Origin: Diphasiastrum complanatum
Taxonomy: Eukaryota; Streptophyta; Lycopodiopsida; Lycopodiales; Lycopodiaceae
Reading direction: 5' to 3'
Assembly (NCBI GenBank): GCA_029204225.1
Contig: MU832132.1
Span: 21,689 to 85,688, forward strand
Length of the DNA: 64,000 nucleotides
The position numbers and the translations under genes are program-made. Below the pieces are notes generated by a model. That model was not told the DNA's origin, did no database searches, and saw nothing but the letters and a program-made list of their open reading frames with translations. Shown piece by piece: positions 32,791 through 43,886 of the stretch. The stretch's first letter is position 1, and each line of letters begins with the position of its first letter.

Positions 32791-34149
32791 GATTAAATTA
32801 CTATTGCATAATTTATTTTTATACTAGCTACTACATATTTTATAAAGTTTTCTCTAATAAAATGTAAAACATTTGCAATATTGAATATGTTATTCTTGAG
32901 AGTATTGTCCATGTATATGATCCAGCAATATCATTTCTATTTTGAAGAAATACTGTAGCTCTAACAATCTACATTTAACCTACAAATTTGCTCACAAATT
33001 ATGAGAGTTTGCAGATTTACTCAGAAAATAAAGGTGTCTACAAATTTACTCCTAAAGTTGGACAATTTGTAGAAAAACACTATATTCTGCTACAAGTAAT
33101 ACATCTATATGATATATTGAACATGCATATCTATGCGTTTGTAACTTGATGGAGAGTATAAATTTTGTATATAATGGCATTATTGCATTTAAGTGGTCAA
33201 CAAAAAAAACAATCATCTCCCTAGTAGACGCATGCACACATTATGCTGAGCATTAAAGCAAATCATATACAATAATGTCATCAATTAGACTCAAGTCATT
33301 GTTGTTTGAACACCATGGTGTAATTTATTCACATGAATGAGCTATTAAGCTTCAAGCCATGTACAAATGAACTGAAAAAATTCCAATTGGTTTTGAATGG
33401 GTAAAAAAACCCAATGAATTCAGTTTAGTGACTGTTCAGATCTGCCCATTGTTTCCGGATCCAGATTCCAGATCTCTCTTGCACTCACAAATAATAAACT
33501 AACTCTCTCTCTCTCTCTCTCTCTACAGTTGATCCATATGTTTTGAGACTCCTTTCTCTACCTCTGCTGTGTGTGAAAGTGCATCCAAGAAAATTCAACA
33601 TGATTGATGATGTAGTGATGCTGCAGACTGTCAAGTCCACTGTTTACTGCTCCAAGGATCCCTCAAGAAAGTCATAGTGTGCTCCATGCAATGAAACTTT
33701 CCCGTCTCTCACCGCATCTCTCACCCACGGAAATGTCAGTAGATTTGTCAATGACAGATTCACAGATTCCTGCATAGTACAACCAATTCTTCCTCATCAT
33801 TTTTGTCTTCATCAATCTTACAACAGACATAATTGTGAACACAGTACTAGGAATCCATGTGGGCTTCAAAGATTTTGATGAGCAGAATTTAGCTTCACCT
33901 TTTCACAGTGTGTACACTGTTTTCCAATATCTGCATCAGCTATGGTTGCTAAAGTGCGAGCACGGGCAGGTTCACCGATTCGTATCCAGCTTTCAATGAA
34001 GTCACTGGGTACAAATTTGCATAGATGATCTTGCATCAGGGCTGTTAGTTCTTATTTGTACTTCAGGAAGAGCTGAAGTAGCTATTCTATAGCTACACCA
34101 CGCCAAAAAACTTTACTGGAGCTCACGAGAAATTGTACCTCCAGGGTTT
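32487..34149 (+). repeat. left arm of a 1.7-kb inverted repeat
   Basis: Reverse complement of 36031-37765 with few differences: a longer GA microsatellite on the right, small indels and scattered substitutions. It covers the copia RT fragment, noncoding sequence, and the last two exons (plus the final bases of exon 6) of the carbonic anhydrase gene. The inner break lies at the CCAGGGTTT sequence at 34141-34149. Confidence 0.92.
33503..33524 (+). repeat. (CT)11 microsatellite
   Basis: 22-base CT run in the left arm; its mirror in the right arm is about 80 bases. Confidence 0.95.
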
Positions 34150-35491
34150 TCCATTGACGCCATGTGAGATAAGAGCATGGATGCCTCCGCAGCGATTATG
34201 CCCCATCACTAGAATGTTTGACACCTGCACAAAACAATCAACCATGAAAATTTGGTGAAAGAAGAAAAATAACAACTGCATGCCTGTTGGATCGGATCAT
34301 GGGCAGCTCAAGCATTTAAACAGCAAAAGAATTTCTTTTCTTAAGACGTCACTATAGGCGCTCACCTTCAGGTGCAGTACACCATACTCTAGAGCTGCAC
34401 TACTTCCAGGATAGCCTGACTGCATGACAGAAAGGGAGCTTATGAGCGAATCTTTCGATAGAGGTTTAGTTGCTTAGAGTACCTATTTGCTTAGCTTACC
34501 TAGACAGATTCTGTGCAACTGAGCGTAATAGTATTTATGGAAATTAGGGGCTTGTAGAGAAAGTACCTTATCCCAAGGAGGGATCATGTTGGCAACATTT
34601 CTTACAACAAACGCCTCTCTAAGGTCAAATCCCAAAATTGTAGTGGGGCAAACACGAGAATCTGAGCAGGCAAACACCATCAACTGCAAAATCCAAATGC
34701 TTCTCGTTGTGACATTATCATCTGCTACAAACCAGATCATCCGCTACAACCCAGATTATCCATCCTACAAATATTCTGAATCTGTATGGAAAGCCAGTGC
34801 ACATGACAATACGACGTTGGTTCAAGGGTACATTACCTTCGGGCTCTGGCCTTGCTTCAGTTGGTTGAACAGTTCGGGCTGCTTCCTGTAAAAATCGTGA
34901 AGATAAAAGCTTATTGTATTCGTTTTCCATTTGCAATTGGAAGAGAAGGAACGAAGGCATTAAGATTAATTCTGTGAAGTGTTGAAGCCTTATATATATC
35001 ACAGATGGATTGCACGTCCCTGTGTGAAGAACAAACGTACTGTAGACGATGTATAGCAGCAATGATGTGATTAAAAGCTCACAAGAATTTTTCTGTCTTA
35101 AATTTTAAGAAGCCCTGTTTAATCCTTTCTACAGGAGAAAACTCGAAGCTTCCCTCCTGTGCAGATGATTCTGCTACTTCAACCTCACTGAATTCTTCAG
35201 CTAGTTGCTCAAGCCTTGTTGCGAGAAGGCTGCGAAGACTGGGCTTCTCCCTGCGCATAATTCAAAAGCTGGAAGTATCTTAGAGCCACTAGAACTCTCA
35301 GAATAAGCATCTTAATTGTCCAGATAGCCAAGAAGCGGAGCGATCTAAGAAATCAACAATCGCAATGGATGGACGGCGTGAAACATAGTCAGCTAGAAGC
35401 ATGAGTAGTTAGGGGTGTAAGAAAACGGTTATCACTTTGATAATTTAAGAATCTTTCGCTGGGATTCCTCAAACAGGTCCGCTGCCGCCAT
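33644..35491 (-). CDS. beta-carbonic anhydrase, eight coding exons
   Basis: Catalyses CO2 plus water to bicarbonate plus a proton. Coding exons (minus): 35491-35436, 35250-35083, 34885-34837, 34683-34567, 34419-34366, 34224-34139, 34004-33899, 33769-33644; all introns are GT-AG and the phases join to 253 codons. Zinc site residues are present: the Cys, Asp and Arg of [10 protein letters not shown] and the His and Cys of GHNRCGG. Other family blocks are [46 protein letters not shown] and [16 protein letters not shown]. No evident transit peptide in this model, suggesting cytosol, but the ATG follows a possible acceptor (ATTGCAG) so a further 5' exon could exist. The stop (TAA) comes just after GSLEQ; the inverted copy reads W there and continues, so the C terminus is probably shortened by about a dozen residues. 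It is the only intact host gene seen. Confidence 0.93.
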
Positions 35492-35499
35492 TGGATGCT

Positions 35500-36030
35500 G
35501 CAATCACTCAGAAGCAGCTGCAAGAGCCAAAAAAATGCTAAGAACTTTCACAAATTAGCAGTTTAGTATATAATATTTGTGATCTGCAGTTGCTAGATAT
35601 GGATCGACTGTGCTGTTGATAATCCGATACGCTTGACTCCCGCATTTAATGCAGATGAGCGAAAAGTCTCCCTAATCTTTGAAAGTATGGTGAGGAGAAT
35701 AGCCAGAATAGACTTTCCTGTCCGCAAACGGATGCAATTCTGGAAAGCTCAGTGTTCGGTGCTCAGCTCAAGGAAAGTGGAAGGAGGTGGAGGATATGAT
35801 ATATTCCGTGGCAGCGTCTACTGTGAAAAGTTGCAACCCTGCATGTTTCAACAGTATCGATCAGGACAGCGATCCAAAATGAAGGTACTGCCTGGAGAGG
35901 CGGGATCACAAGTTATATAACGAAAGAAGAAAATAGCAAAAATTACACAGTCAAACACGATATATTCAGATTTCGAATTAGAAAGGAATTTTTTGTTGCC
36001 ACATGGTGTATCAGGCTGTAGGTAGCTGAG
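35500..36030 (-). promoter_or_regulatory. upstream region of the carbonic anhydrase gene
   Basis: Unique spacer sequence between gene and right arm. A TATATAA box lies on the minus strand at 35919-35913, about 420 bp before the ATG, leaving room for a leader with an intron. A plus-strand 95-codon frame here has no recognisable motif. Confidence 0.45.
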
Positions 36031-36592
36031 CTGATAAACCCTGGAGGTACAATTTCTCGTGAGCCAGTAAAGTTTTTTGGCGTGGTGTAGCTGTAGAATA
36101 GCTACTTCAGCTCGTCCTGAAGTACAAATAAGAACTAACAGCCCTGATGCAAGATCATCTATGCAAATTTGTACCCAGTGACTTCATTGAAAGCTGGATA
36201 CGAATCGGTGAACCTGCCCGTGCTCGCACTTTAGCAACCATAGCTGATGCAGATATTAGAAAACAGTGTACACACTGTGAAAAGGTGAACCTAAATTCTG
36301 CTCATCAAAATCTTTGAAGCCCACATGGATTCCTAGTACTGTGTTCACAATTATGTCTGTTGTAAAATTGATGAAAACAAAAATGATGAGGAAGAATTGG
36401 TTGTACAATGCAGGAATCTGTGAATCTGTCATTGACAAATCTACTGACATTTCCGTGGGTGAGAGATACGGTGAGATGGGAAAGTTTCATTGCATGGAGC
36501 ACACTATGACTTTCTTGAGGGATCCTTGGAGCAGTGGACAGTGGACTTGACAGTGAGCAGCATCACTACATCATAAATCATGTTGAATTTTC
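36031..36592 (+). pseudogene. inverted copy of beta-carbonic anhydrase 3' exons
   Basis: Contains the end of exon 6, intact exon 7 ([25 protein letters not shown], splice signals kept) and exon 8 with a two-base deletion in the DAVRDGKV region that shifts the frame. Unlike the main gene it retains TGG after GSLEQ and the WTVDL ending typical of the longer plant beta-carbonic anhydrases. Exons 1-5 are absent, so it is a pseudogene. Confidence 0.9.
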
Positions 36593-36656
36593 TTGGATGC
36601 ACTTTCACACACAGCAGAGGTAGAGAAAGGAGTCTCAAAACATATGGATAAAATGC

Positions 36657-36734
<78 letters not shown>

Positions 36735-36736
36735 AG
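36657..36736 (+). repeat. (AG)n microsatellite, about 80 bp
   Basis: Nearly pure AG repeats with a few A and G interruptions, expanded relative to 22 bp at the mirror position 33503-33524. Confidence 0.95.
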
Positions 36737-37761
36737 TTAGTTTATTATTTGTGAGTGCAAGAGAGATCTGGAATCTGGATCCGGAAACAATGGGCAGATC
36801 TGAACAGTCACTAAACTGAATTCATTGGGTTTTTTTACCCATTCAAAACCAATTGGAATTTTGTTAGTTCATTTGTACATGGCTTGAAGCTTAATAGCTC
36901 ATTTATGTGAATAAATTACACCATGGTGTTCAAACAACAATGACTTGAGTCTGATTGATGACATTATTGTATATGGTTTGCTTTAATGCTCAGCATAATG
37001 TGTGCATGTGTCTACTAGGGAGATGATCGTTTTTTTTGTTGACCACTTAAATGCAATAATGCCATTATATACAAAATTTATACTCTCCATCAAGTTACAA
37101 ACGCATAGATATGCATGTTCAATATATCGTATAGATGTATTACTTGTAGCAGAATATAGTGTTTTTCTACAAATTGTCCAACTTTAGGAGTAAATTTGTA
37201 GACACCTTTATTTTCTGAGTAAATCTGCAAACTCTAATAATTTGTGAGCAATTTTGTAGGTTAAATGTAGATTGTTAGAGCTACATTATTTCTTCAAAAT
37301 AGAAATGATATTGCTGGATCATATACATGGAGAATACTCTCAAGAATAACATATTCAATATTGCAAATGTTTTACATTTTATCAGAAAAAACTTTATAAA
37401 ATATGTAGTAGCTAGTATAAAAATAAATTATGCAATAGTAATTTAATCCAAATGACTTCTTTGGTGGCCAAAATTGGGACTTATGCCAGAATCTGATAGG
37501 AGTATTGGTTTAAAGTAGTCTTCCTAGAATCTTAATCACTTCTCCAATATGAGAAGTCTATCCATAAGTTGTTCTAGCTTCAAAAATATTACCATTGTAG
37601 CACAATGTCATGCCTTTGTTACCCTGAATATACTGATTTTAAAAACTAAAATGTCAAACTCTATATGAAGGTTTGATTTAATTTCCTCTACTACTTGAGT
37701 TACTAATAAGAACTAATGTATCATCTACATAGTGTGCAATAGTCAAATATCTTGAATTGAA

Positions 37762-38120
37762 ATGTTTCTAGCCATGAAGGAGGAATATGATGCTTTGATG
37801 GCCAACAAGACATGGGAGCTTGTGGATCTTCCATCCAACAAGCACACCATTTGTTGCAAATGGGTTTTTCGAGTCAAATATAATCAAGATGGCACAATCA
37901 ACAAGTACAAGGCAAGGCTTTGTGCAAAGGGTTTTGCTCAAGTTTATGGACTTGATAATGAGGAGACTTTTGCTCTAGTTGCAAAGATGGTATCAATTAG
38001 AATCATAATTTCTATTGCATGTTTTTTCAAATGGCAAGTTTTTCAACTAGATGTCTCTAATGCGTTTTTAAATGGATATCTAGAAGAAGAGATTTATATG
38101 GATCAACCTATTGGGTTCAT
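37762..38120 (+). pseudogene. copia RT N-terminal fragment
   Basis: RVT_2 start: MKEEYDALMANKTWELVDL, CKWVFRVKYNQDGTINKYKA, FQLDVSNAFLNGYLEEEIY. It ends abruptly near 38120 before YVDD. It begins exactly at the end of the inverted-repeat arm. Confidence 0.88.
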
Positions 38121-38907
38121 TGTAGTGGGTTTTCTTTCCTTGCCTAACCTCAAACCAAGATCTAGTCAATCTAGCATCAAAGAGACGAGATTAGTTGTCA
38201 CGCGTAGGTTCGTTCCCATGAGAGCGATAGTATAGTTTAGATTTCAACATAAATGGAGGATTCACATCTAACTCTAACATCCATTAACCCTATGATCCAT
38301 TAACACTACACATCCACAATAAGATAGCTTACTCTTTCTCTCTCCCCCTTTCTCTCTCATAAAAAGTATAATAACATACAATCCCAATAACATTCAGATT
38401 CAACAATTAGCAAAATCCAAAGGAAGCATGAGAGATGGAGGAAAAGTTATAGAGAGCAAAGACATTCATCAATCCATTTGTGAAGAGAACCAATATGCTT
38501 TATTGAAATGAAGAAATGAACATGAGGAGCAACTCGAGTTGGTCCCTTTTTATAATAGAGAGGGAGACCCTGGCCTCTGAATCCTATTGGTCCATTTTTG
38601 CCTCTCTAATTATTCAAATTTAAAAAAGAGCGGGGACCATCCAATTTGGAGGGAAACCCAACTTTATTCACTAACTTGACATTTAGGCCCTGCGACATTA
38701 CAAGTCCCGCAAAAAGGTCTAAAGTCCTTTTATTGACTTTCTAATTAATCAAATAACTATGCGATCATCGGGTTGGACTTACACACGCAGGGTGCCAAAT
38801 CCCTCTCACTTATTAACTAGGGTTAGGGTTGTCTTGGGGTTCACAAACCCTCCAGCAGTATCCACCACCAAAACTGGTGGCGGTCCCATGACACCTGCGA
38901 GATGCAG
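38121..38907. other. no gene; possible LTR-like sequence
   Basis: AT-rich with TC tracts. CATCTAACTCTAACA near 38266-38280 could be the end of a minus-strand LTR but no partner was found. Confidence 0.3.
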
Positions 38908-40480
38908 TTATTGGGGACTTTTATTGGCCTCGCGTCGAATCTTTATTAAATGGTACTGCACCTTCTCCATAAAGTCGAGGTGAGCAGTATTGAAATCCAA
39001 GTTGTGGGGCAGAAAACAATGATGGGCTCCGGCAATCCACTTGGAGGTTGTCCATGATGTGAAGCGTGATTCCCAGGAGCCTCTCATCATTGCTGCATGA
39101 AAATATAAACAAGCAACCGGCAGCTGATCTTTGATATTCTCTGAGGCCATTGGCTTATTTGGATCGAATGCCAGAGGAGGGAGGCAATCTTCCGATCTAG
39201 TTGTTACTGATGTCAAGAGAGTTAGATCTTTCACAAATAGTGCTGATTGTCGAACCGTCAGATTTGGAGAATAGACATACTGTCTCTGATATGCTTGCAA
39301 AGCCCGGTGGAAATCCACTAAAATTGTCTAGCTGTAGGGCTGATGGATGATTGGCCAATTGGACGTATGGATGGTGATTTTGTCCATAGCAATCCCAAAT
39401 CTTTCCATTCATTCCTTCGCGGCATTGGCACATAATAAGGATCTACCCGCAATTGGCGAGGGTTTGCGACGTAACTCTTGATTGATTCCGAAGTTTTCTC
39501 AAAAACGATAATTCTCCATGCTGGCTACTCTCCCAATGCAGGTATTTTGTCCAACTCTTTGCCGACCTCTATCTCGGAGGTCTTAAACTTCAGAACCCAA
39601 CCCCCACAATAGGACTCATGCGGATGTTGCAATAAGAAGCTCTGGATCTGGTCCTCGACGCTGATGGGTCTTCAAAATAGTGGTGTGGTCCTTGATGAGG
39701 ATGGACCCACTGGTAAAATTGGTGGTTGTTCTAGTATATCTGGAGCTCCCCCCTGGTCCATGCCCGAATCTAACCTTGTATCCATTTGTACATCTTCTTG
39801 GCGCGTAGGGGAGAATTGTGGCATGACCGGTACTGGGATCCGTGGTCCGACTTCCAATACCTGAGCAACTGCTTTTTCATAGGCGGTGATGGTTTCTTTA
39901 GCCTTTGTGAACTCAGTTGAAGCTGCTCCTTTGAATCTGTCAAAGTGGCCTTGGAATCCCTGAAGGGCCACTTTGTACGTTTCCACTTTCTTAAACAAAT
40001 ACGCGATCTCCGTTGGTGTGACCGGATGATCTGGTATTTGTGTCTAAAGATACACATCATTCTCAAGGGTGGTTACATCCAATTCACCTTGGAGACACGT
40101 GCGATCTTGCTCCGCCATATGCAATTGACCCTTCAGCAGTTGCACCTGTTGTTTTGCATCCTGCATGGCCTTATCCACCTGATCCTGTGCGGTTGTCAGG
40201 GCGTTTTGCAGGGAGCTGATGTATTCTTTCAGACGATCAGCCTATTGTTGGGCCAGTTTCTTTTCAACTTCAGACTTGTCTTCATGCTGCTTGGCAATCT
40301 TTAACTCTCGATCCAGTTGGACAATCTTCTGGCTGATCAAACTGTTTTTGGATCCTAGATCTGAAATTCTCTGCTCCATTTCTTTTTCCTTCTCCAACAT
40401 AGACTGGATCACTTGCGCAAGACTTGAGACTAAACCAAGAGCATCATCAGAATCTACTGTTGTGGAGGCGGCAACAGCAG
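38908..40480 (-). pseudogene. coiled-coil gag-like remnant
   Basis: Right to left, a broken frame encodes a heptad-rich coiled coil (EKEMEQRISDLGSKNSLI, LDRELKIAKQHEDKSEVEKK, LKEYISSLQNALTTAQDQV), then VTPTEIAYLFKKVETYKVAL, a proline-rich hinge (RIPVPVMPQFSPTRQ) and VEDQIQSFLLQHP. Several stops and frameshifts split it into pieces of 78-136 codons. This layout is common in gag-like proteins of large plant retroelements, but I recognise no defining motif. The right end stops where the TIR-element relative begins (about 40490). Confidence 0.45.
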
Positions 40481-40489
40481 GACCTGATG

Positions 40490-41690
40490 GAGCTCAAAAT
40501 GGGCCCTTTAAGAAATTGCACTTTAAAGAGAGGTTACGTAGAGAGAGAATGCAAACTAGTAACTTCTAGTTGCTGTTTTATGAGTTTTTAGCCTTGTCCG
40601 ACGTTTAACTGGTATGGTTAACTTCAGACAATAGTTAGTTAAGCATGAGATGTAATAAGTTCTCTTCATGCTTGTTCCAAAATTCGGGACTAGAGCTTTA
40701 AGACTGAAAATCTTGGTGTGCTCCATGCAAAAACTGAAGCGGGAGTAGCAGAACTTTTGAAATCATTGTATGCTTATAGTGAAATATGAGGTGGGACGAT
40801 TTTTCAATGTGACATCAACATTACAAAAGTAAGGTATGCTAGATCTATTCATGTTGATTTACTGTAGTTTAAAGTATTTATGGATTGTAGCTTTTAACAA
40901 TGTCAATGTTCCATGTGCATGTTGCTCTTCCTATGGAATACACTCCAATTATTAAGAAAAATTCGAAAGTTGTAGAGAATGTTGCTGCAATAGTTAGAGA
41001 ATTGAGAATGAATAATCATATGAATATAGATTTGTGGGTGGATGGATCAATTTATCCTAATGATCGAGCTACTAATTTGTGTCCAGATTTTAAGTCCGTA
41101 ACTCATCTTCTCAGATTTGTATGTGAAGGAAATAGCGGATTACTTGGATATTGTCAAAGGTTGCGTGATATACAGTTGAAAACCATGGAAGTTTTCAAAT
41201 TCAATGGCACATTGCAGGGGATTTGAAAACATTAAAATGTATCTATAATGTCTCTCATGGGGCAACATCAAAACATCCATCTCTTTATTGCATGAATGAT
41301 TGTTACAATATGAATTTGGGACGATCAACAAACACTCGCCCAACGTGAGAAGATGAAGATCCAAATATAAAAAGTGTTCTGCCAATTCCATTAAAAAATA
41401 TTCACATATGCACATTGCATGTTGAGGTTCATATTATTGAAAAACTTATTTGCCTGCATATTCTACTAGTATGGAATCATAAATTGGAGTCTGTGGCTAA
41501 AGCAACAATTAGGAGGTTGAAAATAGTTCTGTCAAATGCAGGACTACATAAAGAGAATGTCATGATTGAAAAAAGTGACAGACTCTCCGGGAAAAAAGAA
41601 AACGTTCCTAATAAGCCATCAATTGGAGGTGCTAAAGCAAGAAGATTCTTATCCAATCACACATTAAAACTAGTTGAAGAGGGAGTGTGA
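40490..41690 (+). mobile_element. internally deleted relative of the TIR element
   Basis: Starts with the inner terminal motif (AAAATGGGCCCTTTAAGAAATT), the outer 15-20 bases being missing. An upstream exon (VLHAKTEAGVAELLKSLY, IFQCDINITK) ends at a GTAAGG donor near 40833. The N-terminal block (MFHVHVALPMEYTPI, LWVDGSIYP, SGLLGYCQRL) at 40900-41160 is joined out of frame to the catalytic half (HIAGDLKTLKCIYNVSHGA, HICTLHVEVHIIEK, KPSIGGAKARRFLSN). The deletion near 41165-41185 removes everything between. The GDLK acidic residue is kept; the CxxC is degraded (SLYC). No right terminus is visible. Confidence 0.65.
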
Positions 41691-41904
41691 AAGGTTCAAC
41701 TAGTTTGATCATTTTGTCAATATTTCCATATTTGGTGAGGCCAAAACTTGTTTTAGACTTAGAGAATAACTTTTCAAAGTTCATTAGTCTAAATTTCATT
41801 TGAATAACTGGGTACATTAAATCTAGACCCAAAAATAGTAGGGTTTGCATTTTGGAGAGAAAGCCATGTTCCAAAAAACCAGCAAAGGTGCTGAATTTTG
41901 TGAT
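41691..41904. other. no gene recognised
   Basis: Begins TGTGAAAGGTTC after a purine-rich GAAGAGGGAG, which could mark an LTR start; unsupported otherwise. Confidence 0.3.
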
Positions 41905-42290
41905 CCCTAAGTGAAGACGGATTTTGACCAGGCCCTCTACAACAACAAAGAAAAATCCAAGAAACAATTTAAGCCTAAGAGGGAGTCGAATCAGAGGCAG
42001 GATCGTGATCAGCAAGCAGAGGGAACAAGCAAGGGAAACTGGAAGACTAAAGAGAGGTCGAAACAACAAGGTGCAGACAAGAAGACTTGCATGAGATGTA
42101 GAAGAGATGGGCATACAGTAGATACCTGCTAGCTCAATTCCAAGATTGAGTGTATCCATTACCATAAGAAGGGTCACACAGCCATGGATTGCTGCCAGAA
42201 TCTGAGGAACAAATCAGCGTAGAACAGACAGGGGAACAACAACAGTTCATCCTATGTCGAGGAGCCCGAGAGTTCGAAGATGGGCGAAGA
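41905..42290 (+). pseudogene. gag fragment with two zinc knuckles
   Basis: Lys/Gln/Arg-rich segment followed by CMRCRRDGHTVDTC and, after a stop, a damaged second knuckle CIHYHKKGHTAMDC. Tandem CCHC knuckles indicate a retroelement or pararetrovirus-like gag. The remaining gag and pol are missing. Confidence 0.65.
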
Positions 42291-42417
42291 AAGAACGAAC
42301 AGAAACTGTTCAACCTTCTATATCTATGAAGATGTGTGTGTCTGTCTTTATTCGCGTGGCTCACTCCTCCTGCAAATGCTTATGGAGAGCAACATTGTGT
42401 TGATTTGAAGCCAACAA

Positions 42418-43665
42418 CTATTGTTTCAAAGAATTATTTTGAGTCTGAAAATTTACAAACTTGGCCTCAATTGCCTTATTGGTCTGCTTCAAAGAATCAG
42501 CTTCATTTATTGCAGTCTGAAGCTGTGTTTTGAGAGAATGATTTCGTTCGATTAGTTGAGTGTTGTCTGATTCGAGCAAGTCGATCTTCTCGTAGGACTC
42601 TTTGAGAGAGTCTTGATACTTCCTCTCTGCTTGTATCAAGTCCAGGATCATCTTCTGATTATATCGATCAAAATCATAAATATCAGCCACTAAATTCTTG
42701 GCTTTCTCTGACATGTTGCGGAACCACTGGGGCTAGTTAGCTGGTTTGTCCTCTTTGTCGTCTATTGCCCCAATGTCACCTAATTGTGCTGCTCGTCCAC
42801 TGCCTGAAGTGTCGGACTGAGTAGCATCGTCATTCGAGGTTGATGCACTCTTCTACTTATGGGATGTTGAAGCAGATGCTGGCTTTGATAAATCAGTAGT
42901 AGCAGCTCAATTAGTATCCATGGCCGTAGTATCAGGTGCATCAGTCTGAGAAGCACCAACATCAATATCCATAGCATCCATCACTGGCGCAACAACTGTT
43001 GTAGTGGCTGTGGTTGGAACAGCCAGAAGGCTAGAAAGGTCAATGGGTTTTAGAGGCAATAGTCTTCCCATCAGCATGGGGTTCTCTTGATTGTTTAACA
43101 CTCCAAAATGTTCGCATAGTCACGAAACGTGTGCTCCGACTCCAGAAAACTTTTGGTGTTTGATCCACCTCAAAAATGTCTTGTATGTGATAACACCGAA
43201 GCAAACAGGATTACCAGCTAACGCGTCCAATATATAACCAAAATTTTGGACTGACATGGTTGCATCCACATCTGTCAAAAATATGGCTTGATTCGCGTAT
43301 TTACAAAACAATTTAAAGGTGTACCCCTTTGTGGATACAAAGCAATTACTCAGAAAATGGGCGGCTTCATCCACTGAATCTTTGTTTGTAGAAACAAGTT
43401 TACCATCCAATGGTAATCCCAGAGTTGTGCAGAATACGTCTTCAGAGATAGTGAAAAATTTGCCTCGCATATGGACTTTGAAATCCACTTCAAAAACTGC
43501 ATGGATGGAGTTCACAAATTCAGTACTGATGTTAGAAAAGATGATTGAAGGATCCACTTTCAAATTTTCCAACCTGCATTGATCCAAATAGGAATGGATT
43601 GATGCCATTGTTGGTAGAGATGTCATTTTTGATGAGGGGAACATTACAAAAGTATCCTCAAGCAT
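42418..43665 (-). pseudogene. plant transposon-type gag with coiled coil
   Basis: From the ATG at 43665: ASIHSYLDQCRLENL, an alpha-beta segment with VDFKVHMRGKFFTISEDV and TTLGLPLDGKLV that resembles the putative plant transposon protein domain (Transposase_32 type), then a Pro/Thr/Asp-rich linker, WFRNMSEKAKNL and a long coiled coil (YEKIDLLESDNTQLIERN). Three or more stops. Similar architecture to 38908-40480 but not clearly the same sequence. The family name is by pattern only. Confidence 0.5.
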
Positions 43666-43756
43666 AATTGATGGTAGTGTGGATGGATCTAATCTTGATG
43701 TTGATGAAAAGGACCTTACTTTGGGTGGTGATGATGATGGACCTTCATCAAGTCAA

Positions 43757-43886
43757 AAAGCTAATCAAAATGGATCTGAATATTACAAGTGTCATTTCAC
43801 ACGTGTGGACAGGTCCTCACACGTGTGGATCCACATAGATGTCTAATATTCATCAAAAACCATGTGAAAATTGCTAAATTCTAACA
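43757..43886 (-). repeat. 3' LTR, truncated to 130 bp
   Basis: Keeps only the first 130 bp of the 667-bp LTR (TGTTAGAATT...) including two CACACGTGTG palindromes; it ends abruptly against unrelated sequence. Confidence 0.9.

Larger units (their letters stand above)
36031..37765 (-). repeat. right arm of the 1.7-kb inverted repeat
   Basis: Inverse of 32487-34149, starting within carbonic anhydrase exon 6 and ending exactly where copia RT sequence of another element begins. It keeps the 12 bases covering YVDD that the left arm has lost, so it is not a simple later copy of the present left arm. Confidence 0.92.

Noticed and set aside
35633-35920. 95-codon plus-strand ORF upstream of the carbonic anhydrase
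   Set aside because: No family motif and it overlaps the likely promoter and leader on the opposite strand.
36657-36736. AG tract as a functional polypurine or promoter element
   Set aside because: The mirror arm has only 22 bp, so it behaves as an ordinary expanding microsatellite.
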